A stretch of DNA of 64,000 nucleotides from Jiella pelagia (GTDB lineage: Bacteria > Pseudomonadota > Alphaproteobacteria > Rhizobiales > Rhizobiaceae). Position 1 is the stretch's first letter; every line of letters starts with the position of its first letter. Position numbers and translations under genes: made by a program. The notes beneath the pieces were generated by a model, which worked only from the letters and a program-made list of their open reading frames with translations, made no database searches and was not told the origin of the DNA. Shown piece after piece: positions 1-9,610 of this stretch. The stretch spans positions 2,894,001-2,958,000 of the forward strand of contig NZ_CP114029.1 in assembly GCF_026898155.1 (NCBI RefSeq), read 5' to 3'.

Positions 1-967
1 GGGTCAGCTGCGAGATGGTGACGGCGAGGATCAGCGCGCCGCCGTTGAAGACGTTCGTCACCCACAGCGGAATGCCGAGCATCGTCAGGCCGGTGATCCC
101 CGTCGCCAGGAAATACACCGCGACCAGCGCTCCCCAGGGATTGAACCGGCCGGGCAGGATGGTCGTCGCGCCGAGGAAAGCGGCGGCGAAGGCCGGAAGC
201 AGGAAGTTCAGCCCGGAATAAGGATCGGCCGAGCCGAGGACGCCGGCATAAAGGACGCCGGCCGCAGCCGACAGGACGCCGGAGACTGCCAGCGCGCCCA
301 CCCGCACCCGGTCGACGGCGATGCCGTTCAGCCTCGCGACCTCGCGTCCCCGCCCGACGAAGAGCAGCCGCCGCCCGAGCGGCGTGAAGTCGAAGACGTA
401 GGACATCACGATCGCAACGCCCAGCGTATAGTAGAAGGCGTAAGGGACCCCGAACAGCCGGCCGCCGACGACCGCCATGATCAGCGCGTTGTCGATGCCG
501 CCGATGGTCGAGGAGTTGGTCATCCACTGGACGATGCCGGTCATCAGCGAGGTGGTGCCGAGCGTCACCACCAGGGACGGGATGCGCACATAGACGATGA
601 AGAAGGCGTTCACCAGCCCGACCACCAACCCCGCGGCGAGCGCCATGAGAATGACGAGGAGGATCGGCATCCCCGCCCAGACGTTGAGGACGCCGATGAC
701 GCAGGACGAGACGGTCAGCGTCGCGCCGACGGAAAGGTCGTAGTCGCCGGCGGTCAAAGGCACGATGATCGCAAGGGCCAGAAGCGCGGCCGGCGCATAG
801 GAGGCGAAGAGGATCGAGAAGTTGCCCCAGTTGAGGAAGGAGCGCGGCATGATCGCGCCGAAGATCGCGATGATCGCCAGCCAGACGAGGATGAGCGCAA
901 CGCGCTCGAAGGCGCGCCGGTAGTTCACGGCGGGCTTTGCCTCTGCGGCCACGGCCTCTGTCGTCAT
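1..967 (-). CDS. Sugar ABC transporter permease, C-terminus cut by window edge
   Basis: Inner-membrane permease of a ribose/xylose-type (RbsC-like) sugar importer. About 320 residues are visible and the reading frame runs off the left edge, so the C-terminus is missing. The protein is a string of hydrophobic segments, and the stretch around LTAGDYDLSVGATLTVSSC matches the RbsC-family region normally written as the D-L-S-V-G motif. The ATG at 967 overlaps the stop of the ATPase gene by four bases (ATGA), so the two are translationally coupled in the order binding protein, ATPase, permease. The transported sugar cannot be told from sequence. The regulator is probably the divergent LacI-type gene at 4010. 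Confidence 0.9.
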   Translation of the reverse strand, partial: MTTEAVAAEAKPAVNYRRAFERVALILVWLAIIAIFGAIMPRSFLNWGNFSILFASYAPAALLALAIIVPLTAGDYDLSVGATLTVSSCVIGVLNVWAGMPILLVILMALAAGLVVGLVNAFFIVYVRIPSLVVTLGTTSLMTGIVQWMTNSSTIGGIDNALIMAVVGGRLFGVPYAFYYTLGVAIVMSYVFDFTPLGRRLLFVGRGREVARLNGIAVDRVRVGALAVSGVLSAAAGVLYAGVLGSADPYSGLNFLLPAFAAAFLGATTILPGRFNPWGALVAVYFLATGITGLTMLGIPLWVTNVFNGGALILAVTISQLT

Positions 968-2610
968 CGCATCTGTTCCTGCATTCTGGTGTCGGCGCCG
1001 GCCCCGTCCTTGTCGTCGAGGGAGGCGTATGTGGCTGCGGCGATGTGGTCCTTGCTGATCGCCTCTCCGGCGATCTCCTGGACGATCCGGCCCTTGGCGA
1101 AGATCAGCACCCGATCCGAGATCTCGGCGAGCTGCTCGGCGTCGGAACTGGCGCAGATCACCGACATCCCCTCGGCCGCCGCCGCGCGCAGGGCGGCGAA
1201 GATCTGCTGGCGCGTGCCGACGTCCACGCCCTGGGTCGGCTCGTCGAGAAGCAGGAGCACCGGCTTCCGGTTCATCCAGCGGGCGATCAGCACCTTCTGA
1301 GCGTTGCCGCCCGAAAGGGCGGAAAGCTTCAGGAACGGATCGTTGGGGCGGACCTCGAAGCTCTCCCCGAGCACCCTCGCTTCCCGCCGCATGCCGGCGT
1401 GGTCGAGCCGGCCGCCGCGGAAGAACCGGTCGACATCGGGCAGGAACATGTTGTCGAGAATGGACAGGCTGTCGACGCCGCTCGCCGCCTGCCGGTCCCC
1501 GGGCAGAAGCGCCAGGTCGTGATCGATCGCCCGGCGCGGCGAAAGCTCCGAAAGCGGGATCGGCGTTCCGCCGTCGAGGGCGAGCGTGCCGCCTTTCGCC
1601 CGGGTGGCGCCGAAGGCGAGATAGGCGACTTCCTCGTAGCCCGAACCGATGAGGCCGGTCAGGCCGAGGATCTCGCCCCTGCCGACCGCGATGCTGCAGG
1701 GCTGCAGGCGCCGGCCGGCGACGCCTTCGAGCGCGACCCGCACCGGCCGCGCTTTGGTCTCGGCGACGGCCCTTGGCGCAGACCGGACGAGGCTCCGCCC
1801 GACGATGAGTTCCACCACGGCCTCGTGGCTGGCCTCAGCCGTCACCAGACTGCCGGCGACTCGGCCATCCCGCAGCACCGTCACCCGGTCGGTGATCGCC
1901 ATCACCTCGTCGATGTCGTGGGAGATGAAGACGACGCTCGATCCCCGGTCGGCGATGGAGCGCATCAGCGCGAACAGCTTTTCGACGCCAGCGCCCGGCA
2001 GAAATGGTGTCGGCTCGTCGAGAAGGATGAGGCCGGGCCGGCCCGTCGCCTCGATCTCGGTGCGGATGTCCTCGAAGGCGCGGACGATGGCGAGGAGGGC
2101 CCTGTCGACGGGGCCGAGGCGATCGACGCGCTCGGCGATGTGGAGCGGAAGATCGAACCGCGAAAGGGCCTCGCGCGCCGCCCGCCGCTCCGCCGCCCAG
2201 TCGATCCGCGCCCGGCCGGATGCGGTGAGGCTGGAGAGCCGCAGGTTTTCGAGCACCGTCAGGGACGGGATGAGGCCGAGATTCTGATGGACGAAACTGA
2301 GGCCAAGCCGCCGGAAGTCGCCTGGCTTCAACGGCAGCGTGGCGGCCTCGCCATTGACCATCATGGCGCCGCCGGGATCTGGCGCATGGAAGCCGGCGAG
2401 GATCTTCACCAGCGTCGACTTGCCGGAGCCGTTCTTGCCGAGAAGGCCGTGGACCTCGCCGGGCAGGACATCCAGCGAGACGCCGGCGAGCGCCACGGCG
2501 CCGCCGAAGGTCTTGGCGATGTTAGACAGTTCCAGCACCGGCGTCCGGTCGGCAGGCGCGGCGGGCTTCGAACCGACGGCCGGCAGTGCCCGATCGGCGG
2601 AAAGGCTCAC
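964..2610 (-). CDS. Sugar ABC transporter ATPase with two nucleotide-binding domains
   Basis: Cytoplasmic ATPase, 548 residues, with the tandem-domain layout of RbsA/XylG. Domain one has a good Walker A (GKNGSGKST, about residue 55), a Q-loop (FVHQNLG) and Walker B (LILLDEPT). Its signature region is degenerate (LGPVDRALLAIVRAF). Domain two has the usual degenerate Walker A of this family (LIGSGYEEVAY) but an intact signature (LSGGNAQK) and Walker B (LLLLDEPTQGVDVG). The start is GTG at 2610, overlapping the binding-protein stop as GTGA. A GAGGCTC at 1789-1795 lies in frame here and reads normally, so it is a genuine 7-mer and not one of the frameshift sites. Confidence 0.9.
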   Translation of the reverse strand: MSLSADRALPAVGSKPAAPADRTPVLELSNIAKTFGGAVALAGVSLDVLPGEVHGLLGKNGSGKSTLVKILAGFHAPDPGGAMMVNGEAATLPLKPGDFRRLGLSFVHQNLGLIPSLTVLENLRLSSLTASGRARIDWAAERRAAREALSRFDLPLHIAERVDRLGPVDRALLAIVRAFEDIRTEIEATGRPGLILLDEPTPFLPGAGVEKLFALMRSIADRGSSVVFISHDIDEVMAITDRVTVLRDGRVAGSLVTAEASHEAVVELIVGRSLVRSAPRAVAETKARPVRVALEGVAGRRLQPCSIAVGRGEILGLTGLIGSGYEEVAYLAFGATRAKGGTLALDGGTPIPLSELSPRRAIDHDLALLPGDRQAASGVDSLSILDNMFLPDVDRFFRGGRLDHAGMRREARVLGESFEVRPNDPFLKLSALSGGNAQKVLIARWMNRKPVLLLLDEPTQGVDVGTRQQIFAALRAAAAEGMSVICASSDAEQLAEISDRVLIFAKGRIVQEIAGEAISKDHIAAATYASLDDKDGAGADTRMQEQMR

Positions 2611-3733
2611 TTGCCGTCGAGGCCCCAGAGCGTCCTGAAGCCGCCGACATAGGCGTCGCCATAGCCGGTATCGAACTGCGCCGGCGAGCCGGCATCGGCG
2701 ACGTTGTCCTTGTCGAAGATGTAGAAGGGCACGTTCAGCGCAGTCGGCGACTTCATTCCGCAGGCATCGCGCAGATGGCCGTCGACCGTCGCATAGGCGA
2801 TCCAGTCGAGGCTCTCGCCGATGTCCATGTCGACCACCCCTTGCGAGATGAAGTCCAGAACGAACGGGGTGCCGTTGAAGGTCGCGACCTTCACGGAGCC
2901 GGCCCGGCCGGTCAGCCGCAGGGCGGGCACGACGAATTGCGACATGGAATCGTAGATCGGAACGACGACGTTGACGTCGGGGTCCACCTGCAGCGCCGAC
3001 TGGACCGACGGCTGGATCTTCGTGGCCCACTCGGTGACGCCGACATTGATCTCCTGGGCGATCCTGCAGTCCGGGCAGTTTTCTTCCAGCGCGCTCTTGA
3101 TGCCGGCAACCAGAGGACCCGTCGGCGGCACCTCGTTGGAGACGATCAGGACGATGTTGGCCTTGCCGTCGGTATTGGCGATCGCCCAGTTGCCGAGGAT
3201 CTTGCCGACCTCGTTGAAGCCGACGGTCAGCGAGGCTCGAGACCAGCGGGTTCTGCTCGTCCGACGGATCGTAGAAATGCGATGTCATCACCTTGACGCC
3301 GGCCTCGGAAGCGGCGCGAACCTGGGGCGCGACCGTGGACGGGTCGATCCCCGAGATCAGGTCGATGATGTCGAAGCCGTCGCGGACGGCGTATTCAAAC
3401 CCCTGGACCCACTGGCTCGGCTGTCCCTGGTTCTCCCATTCGACGACTTCGAGGCCGAGGCTCGGCACCGACGATCTTCATCCGGTCGATGATGCCCTTC
3501 AGGAAGGGATTGCCGCTGGAATTGGGGATCGACAGCATGCGCTTGCCGGCCGCGCAGGCCCTGGCGTCGAACGGCTCGCCGGGGGCCTCGAACACCGGCT
3601 TTTCCTGATAGCTGTCGATCGCCTGCCTGGCGCGCTCGACCCCGGCCGCGGCGTCCTGCGCCGACGCGGGAAAGGATGCGATCGTCAGCAGCGTGCCGGC
3701 GAGAAGACCTGGCAGAATTGAGCGGGCATGCAT
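2607..3733 (-). CDS. Periplasmic sugar-binding protein of the ABC importer (two apparent frameshifts)
   Basis: Substrate-binding protein of the ribose type. It starts at ATG 3733 behind a strong GGAGGAAAG ribosome site and has a signal peptide ending near SFPASAQ. As written, the frame breaks twice, at GAGGCTC 3457-3463 and GAGGCTC 3232-3238. Taking one base out of each (to GAGCTC) gives one continuous frame of 374 residues: MKIVGAELGLEVVEW across the first site and NPLVSSSLTVGFNEVGK across the second. The mature part has the typical binding-protein pattern SIPNSSGNPFLKGIIDRM near residue 65 and a conserved C-terminal DTGYGDAYVGGF. I treat the gene as intact and the breaks as sequence errors. 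It lies just upstream of the ATPase in one operon. Confidence 0.85.
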
Positions 3734-3792
3734 GGTCTTTCCTCCATGGACGTCATTCGCCGGGTTTTCTTGCCGACTTGCGGCTTCCGGCG

Positions 3793-3806
3793 TGAATACG
3801 CATTCA
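3793..3806. promoter_or_regulatory. Candidate LacI-type operator
   Basis: TGAATACGCATTCA has perfect 5-base arms (TGAAT/ATTCA) around ACGC. It lies 60 bases upstream of the binding-protein start in the divergent gap between the importer operon and the LacI-type regulator. The size and the CG near the centre suit a LacI-family operator, but assignment is by position and symmetry only. Confidence 0.45.
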
Positions 3807-4009
3807 ATCTGTGCGATCGTCAGGGCCGAGTCAATCGTGCCAAGCCCACCGACAGGTTGAGTTTTGCGGAGTTCCAGCCTATTGCCGAGAAAACCGGCAC
3901 GCCTGATCAGGTCTTCGGCAGCGGCGCACACGCATTCGTCACTGCCGCCGCGACGGGCGCCGCCGCCACGCTTCGTCCACATCCGCGCACGACGAGAGGG
4001 TTCCGTGCG

Positions 4010-5065
4010 ATGAACATCCGTCCGCGCACTCGCGCCACATCCTTCGACGTCGCGGCTCTGGCCGGCGTATCGCAATCGGCGGTCTCGCGCGCCTTCACGC
4101 CCGGCTCGAGCCTGGCGGAAGAAAAGCGCCTGCGGATCATCGAGGCGGCGCGCAAGCTGAACTACGTGCCAAATTCGATCGCCCGCAGCCTGACGACCCA
4201 GCGCTCGAACATCGTCGCGGTCATTCTCGGCAACACGGCCAACCCGTTCTATCTGCAGGTTCTCGAGGCCTTCATGCACCGGCTGCAGGCGGAGGGCCGG
4301 CAGGTCCTGACCTTCACGGTGGAAAATGGCGGCGAAAGCGACGAGGCGATCCTGCGCGTCCTGCGCTATCAGGTCGACGGCGTCATCCTGACTTCGGCAC
4401 AGCTGTCGACGCGCATGGTCAGCCTCTGCCACGACCGCGGCATCCCGGTGGTGCTGTTCAACCGCTACATCCCCGGCAGCGACGCGTCCGGCGTGCGCTG
4501 CGCCAATGCCGAAGGCGGCCGCCAGATCGCCACCGCCTTCCTCGCCGCCGGGGCCCGGAGCTTCGCGATGATCAAGGGCGACCCCAAGGGCACGACCAGC
4601 CAGGACCGGGCGCGCGGCTTCGTCGACCGGCTGATGGAGGCCGGGATAGGCCGCGACGCCATTTCAGAACTCGAAGGCCACTCCGTCTATGACGGCGCCC
4701 ACGAGGCGGTGGTCCGGGAATTTCGCGACGGCAGGACAAAGATCCCCGACGCGATCTTCGGCATCAACGACATCATGGCCATGGGCGCCATGGATGCGCT
4801 GCGACAGCGCTTTTCGCTGAAAGTTCCGGACGACGTGATGATCGGCGGCTTCGACGACATCGCCGAGGCAAGGCGCTTTCCCTATCGGCTGACGACGGTG
4901 CGCCAGCCGATCGGCCAGATGGTCGACGAGACGCTCGCCATCCTGCATCTCGACGAGCCGCACCGGCCGATCGAGCCGGGACGGGACGTCGTCGTTCCCG
5001 GCCGCCTGATCTGGCGGCGCAGCATCCCGGCGCCGCGAGGCGACGGCGAGACGAAAGGCGCGTAA
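4010..5065 (+). CDS. LacI-family transcriptional regulator
   Basis: 351 residues. The N-terminal LacI helix-turn-helix (VAALAGVSQSAVSRAF, residues about 12-27) is followed by the hinge region (NYVPNSIARSLTTQRSN) and a periplasmic-binding-protein-like effector domain. The ATG at 4010 is preferred because it sits directly before the DNA-binding domain; the frame stays open upstream to 3728 but that part has no recognisable domain. It is divergent from the sugar ABC operon, so it most likely controls that importer in response to its sugar. The 276-base gap holds a good palindrome at 3793-3806. Confidence 0.88.
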   Translation: MNIRPRTRATSFDVAALAGVSQSAVSRAFTPGSSLAEEKRLRIIEAARKLNYVPNSIARSLTTQRSNIVAVILGNTANPFYLQVLEAFMHRLQAEGRQVLTFTVENGGESDEAILRVLRYQVDGVILTSAQLSTRMVSLCHDRGIPVVLFNRYIPGSDASGVRCANAEGGRQIATAFLAAGARSFAMIKGDPKGTTSQDRARGFVDRLMEAGIGRDAISELEGHSVYDGAHEAVVREFRDGRTKIPDAIFGINDIMAMGAMDALRQRFSLKVPDDVMIGGFDDIAEARRFPYRLTTVRQPIGQMVDETLAILHLDEPHRPIEPGRDVVVPGRLIWRRSIPAPRGDGETKGA

Positions 5066-5152
5066 ACGGGGGAGTTGGCGGCTTCGTGTGGCCGCAGGAT
5101 GTCGACTGAAAGCCGGCTTCCATGGTCCCGCGTGCCGCTGTAAGGACATCCC

Positions 5153-6148
5153 ATGACCACCTGTCTCTCGATCCCCGATGCCGAACGGCTCGTCGCAGCG
5201 GCCTTCCGGCGTGCCGATGTCGGCCCGGCCCAGGCAGCCTCGGTCGCCCGGGCACTGGTGGCCGCCGAAGCCTCGGGGCAGGGCGGCCACGGGCTGCGCC
5301 GCGTGGCCGCCTACAGCGCCCAGGCCAAGGTCAGGAAAGTCGACGGCCATGCGACGCCCCGGCTCGAACGGGTGAAGCCGGCGCTTCTGAAGGTCGATGC
5401 GGCGGAAGGATTTGCCTATCCGGCCTTCGACCTTGCGGTCGAGGCGATGGGGGAGATCGTCGCCGAGACCGGCGTCGCGGTGGCCGCGATCGGAAATTCC
5501 CACCATGCCGGGGTCCTCGGCCTCACCGTCGAGCGCTTCGCGCAACAGGGCCTCGCCGCGCTCATGATGGCGAATGCGCCCGGGGCAATGGCGGCCTGGG
5601 GCGGGACAAAGCCGCTGTTTGGAACCAATCCCATCGCCTTCGCGGCGCCCGTGCCGGACGCCGATCCGATCGTCATCGACCTGTCGCTGTCGAAGATCGC
5701 CCGCGGCAGGGTGATGGCGGCCAAGCAGAAGGGCATGCCGATCCCGGAAGGCTGGGCCGTCGACAGCGACGGCAATCCGACCACCGACCCCGACGCCGCG
5801 CTGGCCGGCACGATGGCGCCGGTCGGCGACGCCAAGGGGGCCGCCCTGGCGCTGATGGTGGAAATCCTCGCCGCCGGCCTCACCGGAGCCAACTTCGCCT
5901 ATGAGGCGACGTCGCTGTTCGACGACAAGGGGCCGGCCCCGCGGCTCGGTCAGTTCATCCTCGTCCTCGATCCGCGCGCCATGGGGGGCGAGGCAACCCT
6001 GTCGCGGCTGGCGGGGCTCGCTGACGCGATTTCCTCCGAACCGCAGACCCGCATTCCCGGCCGGCGCGGCCAGGAACTGCGCCGGAAGGCGGCGACGGTC
6101 GGCATCGCCGTCGAAGACGATGTCATGGCGGCGATCGAGGCGGTTTGA
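5153..6148 (+). CDS. Malate/lactate dehydrogenase-family (Ldh_2) NAD(P)-dependent oxidoreductase
   Basis: 331 residues, normal length for the Ldh_2/YiaK family, which is distinct from classical lactate dehydrogenases and has no Rossmann GxGxxG. The family hallmark GNSHHAGVLGLTVER (about residue 115) contains the catalytic histidine, and LFGTNPIAFAAP is also typical. Members reduce or oxidise 2-hydroxy or 2-imino acids: malate, sulfolactate, 2,3-diketogulonate, ureidoglycolate or delta-1-piperideine-2-carboxylate. The substrate cannot be told here. It follows the LacI regulator by 87 bases on the same strand and may belong with the sugar uptake system. Confidence 0.85.
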   Translation: MTTCLSIPDAERLVAAAFRRADVGPAQAASVARALVAAEASGQGGHGLRRVAAYSAQAKVRKVDGHATPRLERVKPALLKVDAAEGFAYPAFDLAVEAMGEIVAETGVAVAAIGNSHHAGVLGLTVERFAQQGLAALMMANAPGAMAAWGGTKPLFGTNPIAFAAPVPDADPIVIDLSLSKIARGRVMAAKQKGMPIPEGWAVDSDGNPTTDPDAALAGTMAPVGDAKGAALALMVEILAAGLTGANFAYEATSLFDDKGPAPRLGQFILVLDPRAMGGEATLSRLAGLADAISSEPQTRIPGRRGQELRRKAATVGIAVEDDVMAAIEAV

Positions 6149-6409
6149 CGCGGGTCTTGCGGATAGGGAGCCGGGCCCGACTGTCGAAACTTTGCCGGAC
6201 GCCTGGGGACACGAGCCCGAAGATCCCCATATGTGGCGAGGTCTGTCGGCTTCTTGCCGCAAATCGTGATTTGCCGGCTCACGGCTCTTGCTATGTGTCT
6301 GCCGGTTCTCGAAGCCGTTCGACCGGATTCGCCGCCGCGACGAAGATGCCGGCTCTCTCGGCCCCTATCGATGCCGGCCCGCTGCCTTCGGGCCTTGAAG
6401 GAAATTGCC

Positions 6410-7657
6410 ATGGAGCAGATTCGCTCACAAGCGCGGCTGCAGGTCTCGACCGACGGGGCCTGGCCCGTCCGCCGCACCCAGATCCTCGATTGGCTCGTGC
6501 AGGAATCGTCCCAAGAGCGCTTCATCGACGTGATCTTCCAGGAGCTTTGCGACAGGCTCGTCGATACCGGATTGCCCCTGGCACGGGCGACGCTGCACTT
6601 TCGCATCGAGAACCCGCAATGGTTCGGCGCGCGCATCGTCTGGCGCAGGGGCACAGGTCAGCCGGAGCTGACGACCTTCGAACACGGCACTCTCGACACG
6701 GTCGGATATGCCGGCAGCCCCATCGCCACGGTGCATGACGGCCAGGACGAGGTGCGCTGGGACCTTGCGGCCGGCGATGCCGAAGCGGCCGGTTCGCCCC
6801 TGTTCGGGCAATTGCGCGAGGAGGGCCTGACCGACTACGTCGCCTGGCCGTTGCGGCATACGCTGGGCCGGCGGCATGTCGTGACCTTTGCGAGCGACGC
6901 GGCCGGGGGCTTTTCGCACGAGGATCTCGGGCTGTTGTTCGACCTCCTGCCGATCCTGTCCCTCGTCAGCGAGATCCGGCTGAAGAACCGCCTCGCCCGG
7001 ACGCTTCTTGAGACCTATGTCGGCCCCCATGCCAGCGAGGCGATCCTCGCCGGAGCGATCACCCGCGGCAGCGGCTCGACGGTCGCGGCGGCGATTTTGG
7101 TCTGCGACCTCAGGGAATTCACCCACATTTCCGATCTCTGGCCACGCGACGATGTGATCGAACTCCTGAACAGCTATTTCGACGCGATTTGCGAGCCGAT
7201 CGAACGCCATGGCGGCGAGATCCTGAAGTTCATCGGCGACGGTCTCTTGGCAATCTTTCCGCTCGATCGGCCGAGCGCCTGCGACGATCTCCTCCTGGCG
7301 GTCGCGGAGGCGCGGCAGGCGATGGACAGGCTGAATGCCGAGCGGCTGGCCCATGATCGCGACGAGTTGCGCTACGGCGTCGGCATCCATGTCGGCGATG
7401 TGATGTACGGCAATATCGGGTCGCGGCGGCGGCTGGACTTCACCGTCATCGGCCCGGCGGTCAACGCCGCGTCCCGGCTGGAAAACCTCACCAAGCTGGT
7501 CAAGCGGCCGGTTCTGGTCTCGAAGGCCTTCGCCGACATGGCGCGCTGTCAGGCGCGGCTGGAAAGTCTCGGCTCGTTTCCGCTGCGCGGCTTCGGCGAG
7601 GAGATGCAGGTCTTCGCCTTCCGGGACGACTGGTTCGTGGCGAAGGCCTCCGCCTGA
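6410..7657 (+). CDS. Soluble class III adenylate/guanylate cyclase
   Basis: 415 residues from the ATG at 6410, which has GAAGGAAA upstream; the frame is open further upstream but that part is not protein-like. The N-terminal 200 residues show no membrane segment or known sensor motif that I recognise. The C-terminal catalytic domain has the first metal aspartate in ILVCDLREFTHISD, the second in KFIGDGLLAIFP, and the substrate and transition-state region GIHVGDVMYGNIG...DFTVIGPAVNAASRLE. The aspartate in RRLDFTVIG points to ATP as substrate. It likely makes cAMP in the cytoplasm in response to an unknown signal. Nothing adjacent indicates its target. Confidence 0.87.
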   Translation: MEQIRSQARLQVSTDGAWPVRRTQILDWLVQESSQERFIDVIFQELCDRLVDTGLPLARATLHFRIENPQWFGARIVWRRGTGQPELTTFEHGTLDTVGYAGSPIATVHDGQDEVRWDLAAGDAEAAGSPLFGQLREEGLTDYVAWPLRHTLGRRHVVTFASDAAGGFSHEDLGLLFDLLPILSLVSEIRLKNRLARTLLETYVGPHASEAILAGAITRGSGSTVAAAILVCDLREFTHISDLWPRDDVIELLNSYFDAICEPIERHGGEILKFIGDGLLAIFPLDRPSACDDLLLAVAEARQAMDRLNAERLAHDRDELRYGVGIHVGDVMYGNIGSRRRLDFTVIGPAVNAASRLENLTKLVKRPVLVSKAFADMARCQARLESLGSFPLRGFGEEMQVFAFRDDWFVAKASA

Positions 7658-7827
7658 GCGGACGCGCGCGGACCCGTCCGGGTTTTGGGCGGCAACCCGG
7701 GGCAGCCTCCGCGCCGGGCCGCCGCCATCGGGCCGCCCATTCCTGCCTGACGCCGCAGCCGTTGGTATTCGACGGAGACGTGCCCCAGTTCCGTCTCTCG
7801 GAAAGGCGGCCTTGCCCGCGGACCGCC

Positions 7828-8588
7828 TCACCGGCGGAACAGGCAGGTTCTTTGGCCCTCGATCTCGCGCACCAGGACGGGCAGGCCGAACACCGCCTCG
7901 ATCGTTTCTTCGGTGACGACCTCCTCGACCGACCCGTCGACGACAATCCGCCCGTTTCGCATCGCGACGATCCTGTCGGCGTAAGCGCTGGCGAAATTGA
8001 TGTCGTGGAGGACGACGACGACGATCTTGCCGAGGCTCGTCGGCGGCCCGGCGGATGAGCCGCATCATCGCGACGGCGTGGCGGATGTCGAGATTGTTGA
8101 GCGGCTCGTCGAGGAGGATCGCCTTGGTGTCCTGGGCCAGGACCATGGCGACAAAGGCGCGCTGGCGCTGGCCGCCGGAGAGCCTCGTCGAGGAAGCGCT
8201 CGGCGAGGGGTTCGAGGTCGAGAAAGGCCAGGGCCTCGGCGATCTTCTGGTGATCCGCCGCCGTCAACCGACCCTTCGAATGGGGGAACCGGCCGAAGCC
8301 GATGAGGTCACGGACGGTGAGGCGGGCGAGCAGGCCGTTCTCCTGCCTGAGGACCGAGATCCGCCGCGCCAGGTCGTCGCCCTTCGTTCGCGTCACGTCG
8401 AGCCCGTCGACGAGGGCGCGTCCTTCGTCGATCGGCAGGAGCCGCGCGATCATCGAGAGGAGGGTCGACTTGCCGGCCCCGTTCGGCCCGATGATGGCGG
8501 TGACGCCGGGCGCGCTCAAGGTCAGCGAGGCGCGATCGACGACGCGGGTGTCGCCGTAGAGCTTGGTCAAAGCGGACGCTTCGATCAT
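7828..8588 (-). CDS. Ferric-siderophore ABC transporter ATPase (two apparent frameshifts)
   Basis: FecE/CeuD-like ATPase energising the two permeases upstream. Walker A is IIGPNGAGKSTLL near residue 35. The frame breaks at GAGCCTC 8180-8186 and GAGGCTC 8032-8038. Reading each as GAGCTC gives RFLDELSGGQRQRAFVAM (the ABC signature), then LLDEPLNNLDIRHAV and RRAADELGKIVVVVLHDI with the switch histidine. The corrected protein is 252 residues and ends GQRTCLFRR, a normal length for the family. Both breaks would otherwise remove the signature and Walker B, so the gene is best read as intact. The start overlaps the preceding permease by four bases. Confidence 0.87.
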
Positions 8589-9610
8589 GTGAGACCCCGC
8601 TTCAGGACGATGGCGAGGAAGACGATCCCGCCGAAGAATTCGACGACGATGCCGAGCGCCGTGTCGAAGCCGAGGACCCGCTCGAGGATCGTCTGGCCGC
8701 CGACGAGACAGATGACGGCGATCAGCGAGGCGGCGATCAGCGTTTCGGCATGGCGGCGCGAGCCGACCAGCGCAACGGCAAGGCTCGCCACCAGAAGCCC
8801 GAAGAAGGTGACCGGCCCGACCAGCGCCGTCGATACCGAGACGAGGACGGCGACGAGGCCGAGGCTCACTTGCGTCAACCGGGCGGGGTCGACGCCGAGG
8901 GAGATGGCGGTGTCGCGGCCGAGAGCGAGCACGTCGAGCTGCGGCAAAAGCCGCCAGAAGGCGAGGGTGACGAGGCCGATCGCCACGAAGGCGATGGCCA
9001 GGAGTTCGGTCTCGATGCCGTTGAAGCTCGCATAGAGCCGGTCCTGCAGGACGACGAAGGCGTTCGGGTCGATCAGCCGCTGCAGGAAGCCGGCCAGCGA
9101 GCGGAACAGGACGCCGAGGACGACGCCGACGAGGAGCAGCCGGAGGAGATCGCGCGCGCCGCGCCCGATGAGGCTGCCGTAAAGGCCGAGGGCGAAGAGG
9201 ATCATCACCGCGGTCTGGGCGAAGAACAGCGCCATCGGCTCGGTGGCGGTGACGAAGGCGGTTCCCGCGACGACGACCATCAGCGTCTGGATCAGCGCGT
9301 AGAGCGCGTCGAAGCCCATGATCGAGGGGGTGAGGATGCGATTACCGGACAGCGTCTGGAAGACCACCGTCGACAGCGCGATGGCATGGCCGACGACGAT
9401 CATCGCGGCGAGTTTTGGTGCGCGGAAGGGGAGGACGAAGGACCAGTTGCCGCGCGCGCCGAGCGTCATGAAGAGGGCGCAGCTGAAGAGGGCGAGGACG
9501 GCGAGGAGCGCCAGCATCCGCAGCGGGTTTTGTCGCGCAGCACGCTTCGGGTCCACCCGGGCCGGGCCGTTCGCGGTGGCCGGCCTATGATCTCCGGCGA
9601 CGTCAGCCAT
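8585..9610 (-). CDS. Siderophore ABC transporter permease (FecCD family)
   Basis: 341 residues, about nine to ten hydrophobic segments, typical of the BtuC/FecCD fold. The family pattern TLSGNRILTPSIMGFDALYAL appears near residue 70, and LVGPVTFFGLLVASLA near residue 270. It is the second permease in the operon and overlaps its neighbours on both sides (8 bases with the upstream permease, 4 with the ATPase). It forms an inner-membrane heterodimer with the product of 9603-10574. A GAGGCTC at 8861-8867 lies in frame and reads naturally. Confidence 0.92.
   Translation of the reverse strand: MADVAGDHRPATANGPARVDPKRAARQNPLRMLALLAVLALFSCALFMTLGARGNWSFVLPFRAPKLAAMIVVGHAIALSTVVFQTLSGNRILTPSIMGFDALYALIQTLMVVVAGTAFVTATEPMALFFAQTAVMILFALGLYGSLIGRGARDLLRLLLVGVVLGVLFRSLAGFLQRLIDPNAFVVLQDRLYASFNGIETELLAIAFVAIGLVTLAFWRLLPQLDVLALGRDTAISLGVDPARLTQVSLGLVAVLVSVSTALVGPVTFFGLLVASLAVALVGSRRHAETLIAASLIAVICLVGGQTILERVLGFDTALGIVVEFFGGIVFLAIVLKRGLT

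Noticed and set aside
937-2652. Long plus-strand frame opposite the sugar ABC ATPase
   Set aside because: Arg/Gly/Asp-rich antisense translation typical of GC-rich DNA; no domain, and the opposite strand holds a clear ABC ATPase.
964-3468. An 834-residue frame joining sugar-binding and ABC ATPase sequence
   Set aside because: The first part leaves the binding-protein frame after about 80 residues and becomes Arg-rich nonsense; the ATPase proper starts at GTG 2610. The join is a result of the frameshift at 3232.
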